Source: Pantoea nemavictus
Lineage (GTDB): Bacteria; Pseudomonadota; Gammaproteobacteria; Enterobacterales; Enterobacteriaceae
Length of the DNA: 64,000 nt
NCBI RefSeq assembly: GCF_037479095.1
Contig: NZ_JBBGZW010000001.1
Coordinates: 4,239,593 to 4,303,592, forward strand
Direction: 5' to 3'
Below the pieces are notes generated by a model that saw only the letters and a list, made by a program, of their open reading frames with translations, did not search any database and was not told the origin of the DNA. Position numbers and translations under genes: made by a program. Positions 48,330 to 57,938 of the stretch are shown here, piece by piece. Position 1 is the first letter of the stretch. Each line of letters begins with the position of its first letter.

Positions 48330-49265
48330 ATGTCAGAAAATCAAGAAGTAACAAAGAAAGAACAGTACAACCTCAACAAGCTGCAGAAGCGTTTGCGTCG
48401 CAACGTGGGTGAAGCCATTGCCGACTTCAATATGATTGAAGAAGGCGATCGCATCATGGTTTGTCTGTCTGGCGGTAAAGACAGCTACACCATGCTGGAA
48501 ATCCTGCGCAATTTGCAGCAGAGCGCGCCGGTGAACTTCTCGCTGGTGGCGGTGAATCTCGACCAGAAACAGCCTGGCTTCCCCGAGCATATTCTGCCGG
48601 CCTATCTGGATGAGCTGGGCGTTGAGTACCACATCGTTAACGAAGACACCTATTCCATCGTTAAAGATAAAATCCCCGAAGGCAAAACCACCTGTTCGCT
48701 CTGTTCACGCCTGCGCCGCGGCATTCTGTATCGCACTGCGAGCGAACTGGGATGTACCAAAATCGCCCTTGGACACCATCGTGATGACATCCTCCAGACG
48801 ATGTTCCTGAACATGTTTTATGGCGGAAAAATGAAAGGCATGCCGCCGAAACTGATGAGCGATGATGGCAAACATATCGTGATCCGTCCGCTGGCTTATT
48901 GCCGCGAGAAAGACATCATTCGTTTTGCCGAAGCGCGTCAGTTCCCAATCATCCCCTGCAACCTGTGTGGTTCGCAGCCGAACCTGCAGCGTCAGGTGGT
49001 GGCTGATATGCTGCGTGACTGGGATAAACGCTATCCTGGCCGCATCGAAACCATGTTCACCGCGATGCAAAATGTGGTGCCATCACACATGGCGGACATA
49101 AATCTGTTTGATTTCAAAGGTATTAAACACGGTGATGCGGTCGTCGACGGCGGCGATTTGGCCTTCGACCGTGAAAGCCTGCCGGTGCAGCCTGCGGGCT
49201 GGCAGCCAGAAGAGGAAGATGCGCCTAATCTCAGCGTGCGCCTTGATGTGCTGGAAATTAAATAA
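48330..49265 (+). CDS. ttcA: tRNA 2-thiocytidine(32) synthetase TtcA
   Basis: 311 aa, same as E. coli, from [15 protein letters not shown]; an ATG three codons earlier is not homologous. The PP-loop SGGKDS at residues 47-52 activates the base with ATP. Cys122 and Cys125 (CSLC) with a Cys in IPCNLCGSQ hold the [4Fe-4S] cluster. It thiolates C32 of some tRNAs. The 216-bp leader after the nifJ terminator holds its promoter. Confidence 0.97.
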   Translation: MSENQEVTKKEQYNLNKLQKRLRRNVGEAIADFNMIEEGDRIMVCLSGGKDSYTMLEILRNLQQSAPVNFSLVAVNLDQKQPGFPEHILPAYLDELGVEYHIVNEDTYSIVKDKIPEGKTTCSLCSRLRRGILYRTASELGCTKIALGHHRDDILQTMFLNMFYGGKMKGMPPKLMSDDGKHIVIRPLAYCREKDIIRFAEARQFPIIPCNLCGSQPNLQRQVVADMLRDWDKRYPGRIETMFTAMQNVVPSHMADINLFDFKGIKHGDAVVDGGDLAFDRESLPVQPAGWQPEEEDAPNLSVRLDVLEIK

Positions 49266-49283
49266 TCGTCATTGATGTAACGA

Positions 49284-49315
49284 AAGGCGCGTCGCTTTGG
49301 CTACGCGCCTTTTTT
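49284..49315 (+). terminator. Terminator of ttcA
   Basis: AAGGCGCGT / ACGCGCCTT stem with a 10-nt loop and a run of T: an intrinsic terminator read rightward. Confidence 0.8.
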
Positions 49316-49316
49316 A

Positions 49317-49463
49317 TTAGCGGTGCGGTGGCGGATCTTGAATCGGTGGAAATTCGGGGTCGTAAGGCGGCTGTGCGGGTGGAATCGGTTGCGGTTGTGG
49401 AATCGGTTCAGGAATTGGCGGTGGATCGGTAGGAATCGGTTCGCTGGCAGTAATCGGTTGCAT
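49317..49463 (-). CDS. Proline-rich 48-aa hypothetical protein
   Basis: ATG at 49463 with AAGGAG 6 nt upstream, a strong translation signal. The product is MQPITASEPIPTDPPPIPEP followed by QP/PP-rich repeats and ends DPPPHR; about 40% of residues are Pro. No signal peptide or TM segment, so likely cytoplasmic and disordered, or an SH3-like ligand. It lies convergent with ttcA, downstream of the FnrS sRNA, where E. coli has dbpA. I do not recognise a family. Confidence 0.65.
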   Translation of the reverse strand: MQPITASEPIPTDPPPIPEPIPQPQPIPPAQPPYDPEFPPIQDPPPHR

Positions 49464-49529
49464 GCCCTTCTCCTTGTTGCTGAATGTCCTGTAAGCATAG
49501 GAAAGGATGCGCGAGCAAGCCAAGCGGGC

Positions 49530-49649
49530 AAAAAAAAGCCGGCGGATAGGCCGGCGTCGTACGAATCAAATGTGCTATGCAGTAATTCAAAAAAGGAAGT
49601 AAGACAATATGGAGCGCAACGCCCATCGCTTGACGTTGCATTCACCTGC
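49530..49649 (-). ncRNA. fnrS: FnrS, FNR-activated small regulatory RNA
   Basis: On the - strand the transcript starts GCAGGTGAATGCAACGTC at 49649, continues through GATGGGCGTTGCGCTCC and TGTCTTACTTCC, and ends with a GCCGGC/GCCGGC hairpin (49538-49555) and eight T. This matches E. coli FnrS, including its seed regions, from memory. FnrS is an Hfq-dependent sRNA made without oxygen that represses aerobic functions such as sodB, maeA and gpmA. An FNR box lies about 42 bp upstream of the start. The locus between zntB and the ttcA side also agrees with E. coli. Confidence 0.93.
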
Positions 49650-49684
49650 GGGAAAGAGTTTGCCCCGATTGACCTGGCGGGATA

Positions 49685-49698
49685 TTGATATCGATCAG
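49685..49698 (-). promoter_or_regulatory. FNR box of fnrS
   Basis: On the - strand CTGAT-CGAT-ATCAA, one mismatch from TTGAT-N4-ATCAA. Its centre is 42 bp upstream of the inferred FnrS start, the class II activating position. Confidence 0.85.
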
Positions 49699-49718
49699 GT
49701 TTACTCCGCTTTTCTGCC

Positions 49719-50702
49719 CTACAACCATTTACGCCGTTTCAGCCATATCGCCACGCCCGCCACCATCACCAAAAGCAGCACGCAGAACGCGGTAAAGCCA
49801 AGCGCCCAGTTACCACCGGGAATGCCACCTAAATTGACGCCAAATAGCCCAGTGAGAAACGTAGCGGGCAGGAAAATCATCGCCATCAGCGACATGGTGT
49901 ACGTGCGGCGATTCATTGACTCCGCGAGAATCGAAGCGACTTCATCCGCCAGAATTGAGGTACGCGCTACGCCTGCGTTGAGATCGTCGAGTCCGCGGCC
50001 CAATCGGTCCGCGACTTCTTGCATACGACGGCGATCGTCATCGTTCATCCACGCCATTTTTTCGATAGCCAGCCGCGCGTAGACATCACGTTGCGGTGCC
50101 ATATAGCGGCGCATCACAATCAGTTGCTTGCGCAGCAGCGCAAGGTCTCCGCGCGCCGGCACTTCCTGGTTCATCAGCGCATCTTCCAGCTCGATAATTT
50201 TATCGTGCATCTCTTCGATAAATTCGCTGGCGTGATCGGTCAACGCATCACACACATCAACCAGCCAACTGCCACCATCAACCGGTCCATTGCCGTTTTG
50301 CAGATCGGTCAGTACCGCGTCAATTGCATACACTTTGCGGCGGCGCGTCGACACAATCAGCTTGTCGTTGATAAACACGCGCATCGCCACCAGTTGATCG
50401 GGGCGTGAATCGGCGTTGTGGTTCACGCTGCGCAGCACAATCATAAAGCCATCGCCAAGGCGCGTAACGCGAGGCCGCATGCTGTCGCCGGCCAGCGCAT
50501 CGCGCACGGAATCGGGAATCAGCGGCGTGTTTTGCAGCCATTCCGCACTTTGCCGTTGAGTGTAATTGAGGTGTAACCAGCAGGGACGTTCGCAGTTGAT
50601 CACGTCTTTATCGTCGATGGGGATCATGCCACCGGTGCCATCAAGCTGACAGGACACAATGGCATCGGATACTTGTAGTGCTTTACCTTCAATGACGTTC
50701 AC
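49719..50702 (-). CDS. zntB: Zinc transporter ZntB (CorA family)
   Basis: 327-aa inner-membrane protein with a large cytoplasmic N-domain and two C-terminal TM helices. The CorA-type GVN signature is [15 protein letters not shown] at the end of TM1. It moves Zn2+ (proton-coupled import is the current view; efflux was first proposed). Length equals E. coli ZntB. Confidence 0.95.
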   Translation of the reverse strand: MNVIEGKALQVSDAIVSCQLDGTGGMIPIDDKDVINCERPCWLHLNYTQRQSAEWLQNTPLIPDSVRDALAGDSMRPRVTRLGDGFMIVLRSVNHNADSRPDQLVAMRVFINDKLIVSTRRRKVYAIDAVLTDLQNGNGPVDGGSWLVDVCDALTDHASEFIEEMHDKIIELEDALMNQEVPARGDLALLRKQLIVMRRYMAPQRDVYARLAIEKMAWMNDDDRRRMQEVADRLGRGLDDLNAGVARTSILADEVASILAESMNRRTYTMSLMAMIFLPATFLTGLFGVNLGGIPGGNWALGFTAFCVLLLVMVAGVAIWLKRRKWL

Positions 50703-50845
50703 GAACTCGCCTCGCTATCAAAATCAATACGATACAGTCTAGCGTGGCGCAGACCAGTTGCAATCATCAGGCTGTGAGCAAAGATGACAGGCGATCATCC
50801 TGATCGCCCGATGGGTAGGGTTGACGTTAATGCCGACCGGGCGAT

Positions 50846-52465
50846 TTAGTGCTTCTCAATCCACATTTCGCGGCTGTAAGCCACGTCTTCCGGATTAGTG
50901 ATCGGATACCCTTTCACCCACGGCTTGATCAGGCGTCCGTTAGTATATTGGTAGATCGGCGCGATCGGGGCCTGATCGGCAATAATCTGTTCGGCTTTGT
51001 TGTAATCGGTGTTACGCGCCGCGACGCTGGTTTCGGTGCTGGCTTTGGTGATCACCGCATCATAATCGGCACTGCGGAAGCGCGCGATATTACCGCTATG
51101 GCTGGAGGTTAGCAGGCTGAGGAAAGTAGACGGTTCGTTGTAATCGCCAACCCATGAAGCGCGGATCACATCAAAACTGCCGCTGTTACGACTGTCGATA
51201 TAGGTTTTCCACTCCTGATTTTGTAAGGTGACATCAACGCCGAGATTCTTCTTCCACATTGACGCCACCGCGATAGCGATTTTCTGATGGCTCTCTGACG
51301 TGTTGTACAACAACGTCAGGTGCAATGGCTTGCCCGGCCCATAACCCGCGGCGGTCAGCAGGGCTTTGGCCTGCGCATTCAGTTCCTGCTGGCTATGCTG
51401 CTGCAGATAGCTTTTCAGCGGCGTAAAGCCAGCGGTGACATCTGGCGTGAAATGCCAGGCCGGTTTTTCACCGGTGCCCAATACTTTCTCCGCGATGATG
51501 CGGCGATCGATGCTCCACGACAGCGCCTTACGCACGCGCACATCAGCGGTCGGCCCTTTCTCGGTGTTAAACGCGTAGTAATAGGTACCGAGCTGATCCG
51601 GCGTATAAACCTGGCCTGGCAACTCTTTTTTTAGCAGCGCGTACATGTTTTTCGGGAAGGATTCGGTGATATCGATATCGTTAGCGCGATAACGTTTGGT
51701 CGCGCTGGACTCTTCGTTGATGGGAATAAAAGTGACCTTGGTCAGCACTGAAGCTTTGTCATCCCAATAATGGCTGTTACGTACCAGCACAATTTTTTCA
51801 TTCACCACCCGATCTTGCAGTTGATAGGCGCCGTTGCCAACCAGCTTGCCGGGAGAAGTCCAGCTATCTCCCTCTTTTTCAATCACTTTTTTCGGTACTG
51901 GATACATTGCTGCATTAGCGACCATACTTGGGAACCATGGCACAGGACGTGACAGCGTCACCTTAAGCTGAGTGGCGTCTATTGCGGATACGCCGAGCTT
52001 ATCGGCGCCCATCTGCCCTTTGGTGATCGCATCAGCATTCTCAATGCCGCTCAGCGCGGCAAACCAGGCAAACGGAGAACTGTTTTTTGGATCAACTAAA
52101 CGCTGCCAGCTATAGACAAAATCCTGCGCGGTCACCGGTTCGCCATTTGACCAGCGCGCGTCTTTGCGCAGGGTAAAGACCCACGTTTTGTTATCGCTGC
52201 TGCTCCAGCTCTGCGCGACGCCGGGCACGATTTTGCCATGCGCATCCTGATTGGTTAGCCCTTCGAACAGATCGCGCATCACCTGAATTTCCGGCAGGCC
52301 GACTGCCTTCATAGGATCGAGCGAAGCGGGTTCATCTTTAATATGCCGAACAATTTCCTGCGTGCTGGCCAATTGGGCGCCCGACGAAACGTTGGCGGCG
52401 AATGCGGGTGAGACTGCGCTGGTTACGATTAAGGCCGACAGCGTCATGCGAAACGTTAGATTCAT
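50846..52465 (-). CDS. mppA: Murein tripeptide-binding protein MppA
   Basis: 539 aa (E. coli 537) from the ATG at 52465, which has AAGGAG five nt upstream and opens a signal peptide (MNLTFRMTLSALIVTSAVSP AFA). The frame extends 22 codons further without support. It is an OppA-type SBP_bac_5 protein; VRHIKDEPASLDPMKAVGLPE and DVRVRKALSWSIDRR are typical. It binds L-Ala-gamma-D-Glu-mDAP in the periplasm and uses the Opp permease. It is divergent from mpaA, which digests the same peptide after import. Confidence 0.92.
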   Translation of the reverse strand: MNLTFRMTLSALIVTSAVSPAFAANVSSGAQLASTQEIVRHIKDEPASLDPMKAVGLPEIQVMRDLFEGLTNQDAHGKIVPGVAQSWSSSDNKTWVFTLRKDARWSNGEPVTAQDFVYSWQRLVDPKNSSPFAWFAALSGIENADAITKGQMGADKLGVSAIDATQLKVTLSRPVPWFPSMVANAAMYPVPKKVIEKEGDSWTSPGKLVGNGAYQLQDRVVNEKIVLVRNSHYWDDKASVLTKVTFIPINEESSATKRYRANDIDITESFPKNMYALLKKELPGQVYTPDQLGTYYYAFNTEKGPTADVRVRKALSWSIDRRIIAEKVLGTGEKPAWHFTPDVTAGFTPLKSYLQQHSQQELNAQAKALLTAAGYGPGKPLHLTLLYNTSESHQKIAIAVASMWKKNLGVDVTLQNQEWKTYIDSRNSGSFDVIRASWVGDYNEPSTFLSLLTSSHSGNIARFRSADYDAVITKASTETSVAARNTDYNKAEQIIADQAPIAPIYQYTNGRLIKPWVKGYPITNPEDVAYSREMWIEKH

Positions 52466-52675
52466 CACCACTCCTTTACGCGAAAAAATGGCGACTGCTA
52501 AACAAAGGGTGTCGCCAGTAACTTTCGGCACTTTATCGCAAATTGCTGATTGATATATAGCTATTTCCCCACGCGCTGTTTACCGTTATGTTGAGGCTGG
52601 ATTATCGGTCACATTTTTTACTTTGAGCGCCAGTAAGCTTTGGCTGCGTTTGGAAGCATCTCAATGAGGAACGTC

Positions 52676-53389
52676 ATGTCGTCATACCATCCACGTCCGC
52701 TACGCGGCAAACTGGACGCTGTCTGGCAGCAATACGGGCAATCGGTGCTGGGCGCCCCGCTGCTGTGGTTCCCTGCACCCGCGGCGGATGCAGAAAGCGG
52801 CCTCATCATTGCCGGCACACACGGTGATGAGAATGCCGCTATTGCCACCTTATCCGGCGCGATGCGCACTTTGCCCGATGCTCTGCGTCGTCATCACGTC
52901 ATTCTGGCTGTGAATCCAGATGGCTGTCAGCTGGGGCTGCGCGCTAACGCTAACGGTGTCGATCTCAATCGTAATTTCCCCGCTGCTAACTGGCAGAGCG
53001 GCGATACGGTTTATCGCTGGAACAGCGAAGCCGATGAGCGTGATGTGGTGCTATCAACCGGTAGCAGCCCTTCGTCAGAACCTGAAACCCGCGCGCTATG
53101 TCAGCTGATTCACCAAATAAAGCCGCATTGGGTGGTTTCCTGGCATGAGCCGCTGGCTTGTATCGACGATCCACATCACAGTGATTTAGCGCAGTGGCTG
53201 GCGCAGCAAACGGCGCTGCCGGTCGTCAGCAGCGTGGGTTATGCTACGCCAGGCTCGTTTGGTAGCTGGTGCGATGATCTCGGCCTGTTATGCATTACCG
53301 CCGAGATGCCGCCGATTTCGGTGGATGAAGCCACCGAGGTTTATCTGGAAGCGATGATCAATCTGCTGCGCTGGCAGCCCGCGGTTTGA
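52676..53389 (+). CDS. mpaA: Murein peptide amidase A (MpaA)
   Basis: 237 aa from the ATG at 52676 (GAGGA upstream); another in-frame ATG at 52664 is possible. M14 zinc carboxypeptidase fold: GTHGDEN supplies His and Glu ligands, GVDLNRNFPAANW the Arg/Asn pair, SWHEPLA the third His, and TAEMPP the catalytic Glu. It releases mDAP from L-Ala-gamma-D-Glu-mDAP. Its 3' end overlaps ycjG by 32 bp, tail to tail. Confidence 0.94.
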   Translation: MSSYHPRPLRGKLDAVWQQYGQSVLGAPLLWFPAPAADAESGLIIAGTHGDENAAIATLSGAMRTLPDALRRHHVILAVNPDGCQLGLRANANGVDLNRNFPAANWQSGDTVYRWNSEADERDVVLSTGSSPSSEPETRALCQLIHQIKPHWVVSWHEPLACIDDPHHSDLAQWLAQQTALPVVSSVGYATPGSFGSWCDDLGLLCITAEMPPISVDEATEVYLEAMINLLRWQPAV

Positions 53390-54344
53390 GTACGCCGTGA
53401 GAGAAATGCAGCGACGGTTCAACATCAGCAGCTAGCCAGGTTGGACCGTCGAGATCGGCAAATTTCGCCCGGGTTGTCAGCGGCAACGCCGCGCGAATCG
53501 CCCGCGAAGTACATAGCATGCAGCCGAGCATAATGGCAAAACCCTGCTGCTGCGCCGCATCCGCTAACGCTAGCGCTTCAGTTAAGCCGCCCGTTTTATC
53601 CAGTTTGATATTCACCATTTCATAGCGCCCTTGAAGCTGGGTCAGGCTTTCACGCGTATGACAGCTCTCATCTGCACAGATCGGTAGCGGATGAATAAAG
53701 TTGCCCAGCGCGGCATCCTGCGCCGCCGGAAGTGGCTGCTCAAGCATCGCCACGTCGAGATCGGCCAGCAATTGACAACGCGCCGCCAGTCCTTCGGCAT
53801 GCCAGGATTCATTGGCATCAACGATCAGCGTGGCCTGCGGCACCGCGCTGCGAATGGCCACCAGACGTTCGCTGATCAGATGGTCATCCATTTTAATCTT
53901 CAACAAGCGCGCGCCATGCTGCCATAGCGCCTGTGCACTGCTGGCCATCGCATCTGGCGTGTCGATACTGATGGTATGTGCGGTGACGATTTCATCAGCC
54001 AACGCGACATCGCACAAATCCACCAGGCTTTTCCCCTGCTGCTGGCGCGCTAAATCCCACAATGCACAGTCGATGGCATTGCGCGCCGCACCGGCCGGTA
54101 ATGCCTGCTGCAACGCTTCACGCGTCATACCATCCTGCAGCGCGCTCAGCTGCGAAGCAATTTGTTGCAGCACCGACTCTTCGCTTTCACCGTAGCGCGC
54201 GTAAGGTGTCGCTTCACCCACACCTTTCACGCCATCCTGCTCAATTTCCACTACCACGACATGCGCTTCGGTGCGACTGCCTCGTGAAATAACAAACGGC
54301 GAATGCAACGGCCAGGCTTCCGGATAACTCTTTACTGTTCTCAT
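53358..54344 (-). CDS. ycjG: L-Ala-D/L-Glu epimerase
   Basis: 328-aa enolase-superfamily enzyme. The metal ligands are in LIVDANESW, MLEQPLP and CADESCH; the catalytic Lys pair is in LLKIKMDD and NIKLDKTGG. It converts L-Ala-D-Glu from murein to L-Ala-L-Glu, the step after MpaA, so both can be used for growth. It lies in the order mppA-mpaA-ycjG-tpx-tyrR, conserved with E. coli. Confidence 0.94.
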   Translation of the reverse strand: MRTVKSYPEAWPLHSPFVISRGSRTEAHVVVVEIEQDGVKGVGEATPYARYGESEESVLQQIASQLSALQDGMTREALQQALPAGAARNAIDCALWDLARQQQGKSLVDLCDVALADEIVTAHTISIDTPDAMASSAQALWQHGARLLKIKMDDHLISERLVAIRSAVPQATLIVDANESWHAEGLAARCQLLADLDVAMLEQPLPAAQDAALGNFIHPLPICADESCHTRESLTQLQGRYEMVNIKLDKTGGLTEALALADAAQQQGFAIMLGCMLCTSRAIRAALPLTTRAKFADLDGPTWLAADVEPSLHFSHGVLKPRAASAAD

Positions 54345-54500
54345 TATTTCTCCTTAGAACCGCAACATAATTGCGAGCCGGCTCGATTATCGCCAGGAAA
54401 GGCGCTCGTAAACCCTTAAAAATTATGTCATAAATTAGCGCTATATCTAATCTGACGCTGCTAAAGTCAGACTTCCACCGTCGTTAAAAAAGGAAATCGT

Positions 54501-55004
54501 ATGTCTCAGAATGTTCACTTCCAGGGCAATCCGGTGCCAGTTGCAGGTCACTTCCCGCAAGTTGGCGAGCAGGCTAAACCGTTCAGCCTTGTCGCTAAAG
54601 ATCTTGGTGACGTATCCCTTTCTAAGTATGCAGGCAAACGCAAAGTTCTGAACATTTTCCCAAGCATTGATACTGGCGTATGCGCGGCCTCGGTGCGCAA
54701 GTTCAACGAGCGTTCAGGTGAAGCGGACAATACCGTGGTGCTGTGTATCTCTTCGGATCTGCCTTTTGCCCAGTCACGCTTCTGCGGCGCTGAGAACGTG
54801 AGCAACGTCATCACGCTCTCTTCACTGCGCGGTGCTGAATTCAAGGAAGATTATGGCGTGGCGATTGCGGATGGCCCGTTGAAAGGCCTGACTGCACGTG
54901 CTGTGGTGGTGCTGGATGAAAACGATAAAGTGATTTACAGCGAACTGGTGAACGAAATCACCGAAGAGCCTAACTACGATGCGGCGCTGGCTGCACTGAA
55001 GTAA
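54501..55004 (+). CDS. tpx: Thiol peroxidase Tpx
   Basis: 167-aa atypical 2-Cys peroxiredoxin. Peroxidatic Cys61 in [14 protein letters not shown] and resolving Cys95 in SRFCGAEN are at the E. coli positions. It removes alkyl hydroperoxides in the periplasm or cytoplasm with thioredoxin. AAGGAAAT precedes the ATG. Confidence 0.97.
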   Translation: MSQNVHFQGNPVPVAGHFPQVGEQAKPFSLVAKDLGDVSLSKYAGKRKVLNIFPSIDTGVCAASVRKFNERSGEADNTVVLCISSDLPFAQSRFCGAENVSNVITLSSLRGAEFKEDYGVAIADGPLKGLTARAVVVLDENDKVIYSELVNEITEEPNYDAALAALK

Positions 55005-55021
55005 ATGGCTGCCAAAATAAC

Positions 55022-55050
55022 AACGCCGCCTTAAAAAGGCGGCGTTTATT
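55022..55050 (+). terminator. Terminator of tpx
   Basis: AACGCCGCCTT / AAGGCGGCGTT stem with a 3-nt loop, then TATT. It lies between convergent tpx and tyrR and may serve both. Confidence 0.75.
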
Positions 55051-55085
55051 TGAGGCGCATAGGTTTAAATCAGTAACTCTATGCG

Positions 55086-56651
55086 TTATTCACTCTCGCT
55101 TCGTTTCTGCCCCAGGCCATACTCACGCAACTTATTGGCAATCGCGGTATGCGATACGCCAAGACGCTTCGCCAGCTTGCGCGTGCTGGGGTAAGAGAGA
55201 TACAAACGGGTCAACACCGAACGTTCAAAACGGCTGGTGATATCGTCCAGCGACCCCTCCATCGCCTCTTCTCCCAACGACACATCAAGTGCCTGCTCAG
55301 GCAGCACGATATCTTGCGGCCCTAATTCGTATCCTTCCAGCTGCGTCAGCGCGCGGTACAGCGCATTTTTCAGCTGACGCACATTGCCCGGCCAGTTATA
55401 ACGTGTGAGGAACGGCGTTAGCTGCGATGACAGGCGCGGACGTGGCAATCCTTGCTCATCAGCAAAGCGGGCGACGAACATTTCGGTCAGCGGCAAAATA
55501 TCCAGCGGACGTTCGCGTAGCGGTGGTAGATTTAGCGTCAGCACGTTCAGCCGATAGAACAGATCCTCACGAAACTCACCGCGTTGCACCAGCTCAATCA
55601 GGTTCTTCTGCGTGGCACAAATGACACGCACATCGACGTGAACTTCATGCTCCTCACCCACGCGACGGAAAGTCCCGTCATTGAGGAAGCGCAGCAGTTT
55701 GGTCTGCATACGCGGCGACATTTCGCCAATCTCATCCAGCAGCACCGAGCCGCCGTTGGCCTGTTCAAAGAAACCTTTCTTGCCTTCCAGCGCGTTGGGA
55801 TAAGCGCCCGCCGCGTGACCAAATAGCTCGCTCTCAGCCACATCATCTGGCAACGAGGCGCAGTTCAGCGCCAGGAACGGCTTTTTGCCGCGTGCGCTGC
55901 GTAAATGACAGGCACGTGCCAGCATATCTTTACCGGTGCCGGTATCGCCGACGATCAGCAGCGGCGCATCGTGCATCGCGAGCTTACGCGCCTGATCGAT
56001 TACCTGACGCATTTTTGGCGTGACGGCGACGATGTGATCGAATTCAGATTCGTCGGTGACGGTCAGGTTCTGCAACTGACGGCCCATGCGCGCCGTCGAT
56101 TTCAGCGTAATCATCGCCCCGACGGGCAGATCGCTCTGTCCCTCTTCTTCCGCCAGATAAATTGGCCGCGCCTCCATCAGAAAATCACGCCCCTGAATCA
56201 CCACGTGCTGCGCCTGGGCGTCAACCCGCTCGTTTTCCAGCCAGCGCTGAAAATTGAAACCGGTGATTAAGGTTGCGACGTTTTGATTACGCAGTTTTTG
56301 TTCATCGAGGGTAAACAGATTTTGTGCTGCCGGGTTAGCCAGCTCGACCTTGCATTTCAGATCGATAGACAACACCGGTTCCGGCATCGCCACCAGCAGC
56401 GCGCTCAGCGCACGATGCTCACGTTCAGATGGCATAAACGAAACGGTACGAACGTCTGTCACGCCAGGTGTACGGCGAATTTCTGCCATCAGGTTGCTGA
56501 AAGGTTCAAATTCCAGCGCGGTAAAATTGAGGTAAATGCGGCCGAGTGGCGCAATTTCGATGCCGCGCAGATCAATATTGCGGGCAACCAGCAGGTCGAG
56601 CAACTCGCGCGCCAGACCGATTCGGTCCTGGCAGAAAACTTCCAAACGCAT
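55086..56651 (-). CDS. tyrR: Aromatic amino-acid regulator TyrR
   Basis: 521 aa (E. coli 513). N-terminal ACT domain (MRLEVFCQDRIGLARELLDL), PAS domain (about 80-190), AAA+ domain with Walker A GDTGTGKD (residues 235-242), and a C-terminal Fis-type HTH (RKLAKRLGVSHTAIANKLRE). It controls aromatic amino-acid synthesis and transport. Unlike E. coli it keeps eight extra residues after SELFGH, reading GAYPNA at 282-287 where sigma-54 activators have GAFTGA. Confidence 0.96.
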   Translation of the reverse strand: MRLEVFCQDRIGLARELLDLLVARNIDLRGIEIAPLGRIYLNFTALEFEPFSNLMAEIRRTPGVTDVRTVSFMPSEREHRALSALLVAMPEPVLSIDLKCKVELANPAAQNLFTLDEQKLRNQNVATLITGFNFQRWLENERVDAQAQHVVIQGRDFLMEARPIYLAEEEGQSDLPVGAMITLKSTARMGRQLQNLTVTDESEFDHIVAVTPKMRQVIDQARKLAMHDAPLLIVGDTGTGKDMLARACHLRSARGKKPFLALNCASLPDDVAESELFGHAAGAYPNALEGKKGFFEQANGGSVLLDEIGEMSPRMQTKLLRFLNDGTFRRVGEEHEVHVDVRVICATQKNLIELVQRGEFREDLFYRLNVLTLNLPPLRERPLDILPLTEMFVARFADEQGLPRPRLSSQLTPFLTRYNWPGNVRQLKNALYRALTQLEGYELGPQDIVLPEQALDVSLGEEAMEGSLDDITSRFERSVLTRLYLSYPSTRKLAKRLGVSHTAIANKLREYGLGQKRSESE

Positions 56652-56864
56652 TGCGATGAGCCTTAGTCAGGTTTTGATTTTAGTGATAATACGCTAACTT
56701 GCAGCGCCTCAGAAGAGGCCTGTCAGGAAAAGTTGACAGCCAGAGGCAGGTGACAGGAAGAAGTGTAGCGGAGCGACCAACAAAAATCCCGCCGAATATA
56801 GGTTGAGACACAGATAATTTTACCTTTCACGCCATCCATAGCGTGAAAGGTAAGCAAGGAGTGA

Positions 56865-57938
56865 TTATTTAGCAGCCTGCCCTGCTTTATCCCCACTTTT
56901 TACCAGGGATTCTTTCAGCTGACCGATTAATTCGCGACGGAAATCGCCGAGACGCGGCTTATCCTCTTCCAGCCACGGCAAGGGCCGACACAACTCCATC
57001 GCCTTAATGCCCAGCCGCGCGGTCAGTAAACCGGCACCAATCCCTTGCGCAGCACGGGTGGAGAGACGCGCGGCGAGATCCTGCGACATCCAATCCATGC
57101 CCACTTCGCGCACCAGTTCCGATGCGCCGGCAAACGCCATATTCAGCAGCACTAAACGGAACAGGCGAATACGGCTGAAGTAGCCGAGCTCAATGCCATA
57201 AATTGCTGCGATGCGATTCACCAGCCGCAGATTGCGCCAGGCGATAAACGCCATATCCACCAGCGCCAGCGGGCTGACGGCGATCATCAGCGTAGATTCT
57301 GCAGCATGACGGCTGATTTCACGCCGCGCCTGACGATCCAGCACCGGCTGCACCAGCTGAGCATATAACGTGACGATTTCGCGATCGTTATGCGTTTCAT
57401 GCAGCGCCGCGTGCCAGCGTTGCAGCGCCGGATGTGCCTGATCCAGCTGTGCCTGCTGCGCCAGCTTTTCACAAAATGCGCGGCCTTTCCCCACGCCGTG
57501 GCTGTGCAACAGTTCGCGGCCAATATCGCGCTCCTCGGCACGCTGGCGCAGACGATACAAGCGACGCCATTCGCCAATCAGCGCACCAGCACCGGCCGCA
57601 ACAATTAAGGTACCGGCCACACCGGTGCCCAGCGTAAACCAGTCGCGCACTATCCAGGCGTCGTGCAGCGTTTGCGCACCCTGCGCCACCACGCTAACCG
57701 CGAAAATAGCGAGGCCAACGCCAACCATCTTGCGCCACAGGCTGCGTTTAGGGCGCAGCGCGGCTTCCACCACTTTTTCGCCTTCGCCCTCTTTCAGCGG
57801 CTCGGCTTCTGCGGTGACAAGAAACGCATGGTCCGTTTCCGCACTAAAGGTTTGCGCCGCGCGCAGCGGTTTTTCCGCATCCACCGTCAGCGGACGGGCA
57901 AAATCAATGCGTCCTTTTAAAGGTGTTTCGTCGCTCAT
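56865..57938 (-). CDS. ycjF: YcjF, DUF697 inner-membrane protein
   Basis: 357 aa (E. coli 353). Two TM helices near residues 70-130 ([19 protein letters not shown] and [19 protein letters not shown]) and a third hydrophobic segment further on ([17 protein letters not shown]). It is the last gene of the psp operon extension and overlaps the ycjX stop by 4 bp. Role in phage-shock response is by association. Confidence 0.92.
   Translation of the reverse strand: MSDETPLKGRIDFARPLTVDAEKPLRAAQTFSAETDHAFLVTAEAEPLKEGEGEKVVEAALRPKRSLWRKMVGVGLAIFAVSVVAQGAQTLHDAWIVRDWFTLGTGVAGTLIVAAGAGALIGEWRRLYRLRQRAEERDIGRELLHSHGVGKGRAFCEKLAQQAQLDQAHPALQRWHAALHETHNDREIVTLYAQLVQPVLDRQARREISRHAAESTLMIAVSPLALVDMAFIAWRNLRLVNRIAAIYGIELGYFSRIRLFRLVLLNMAFAGASELVREVGMDWMSQDLAARLSTRAAQGIGAGLLTARLGIKAMELCRPLPWLEEDKPRLGDFRRELIGQLKESLVKSGDKAGQAAK

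Noticed and set aside
49609..50082. A 157-codon + strand frame with an apparent AAGGAA Shine-Dalgarno upstream
   Set aside because: Its first part is the complement of FnrS and the rest is antisense to zntB; conservation comes from the RNA, not a protein.
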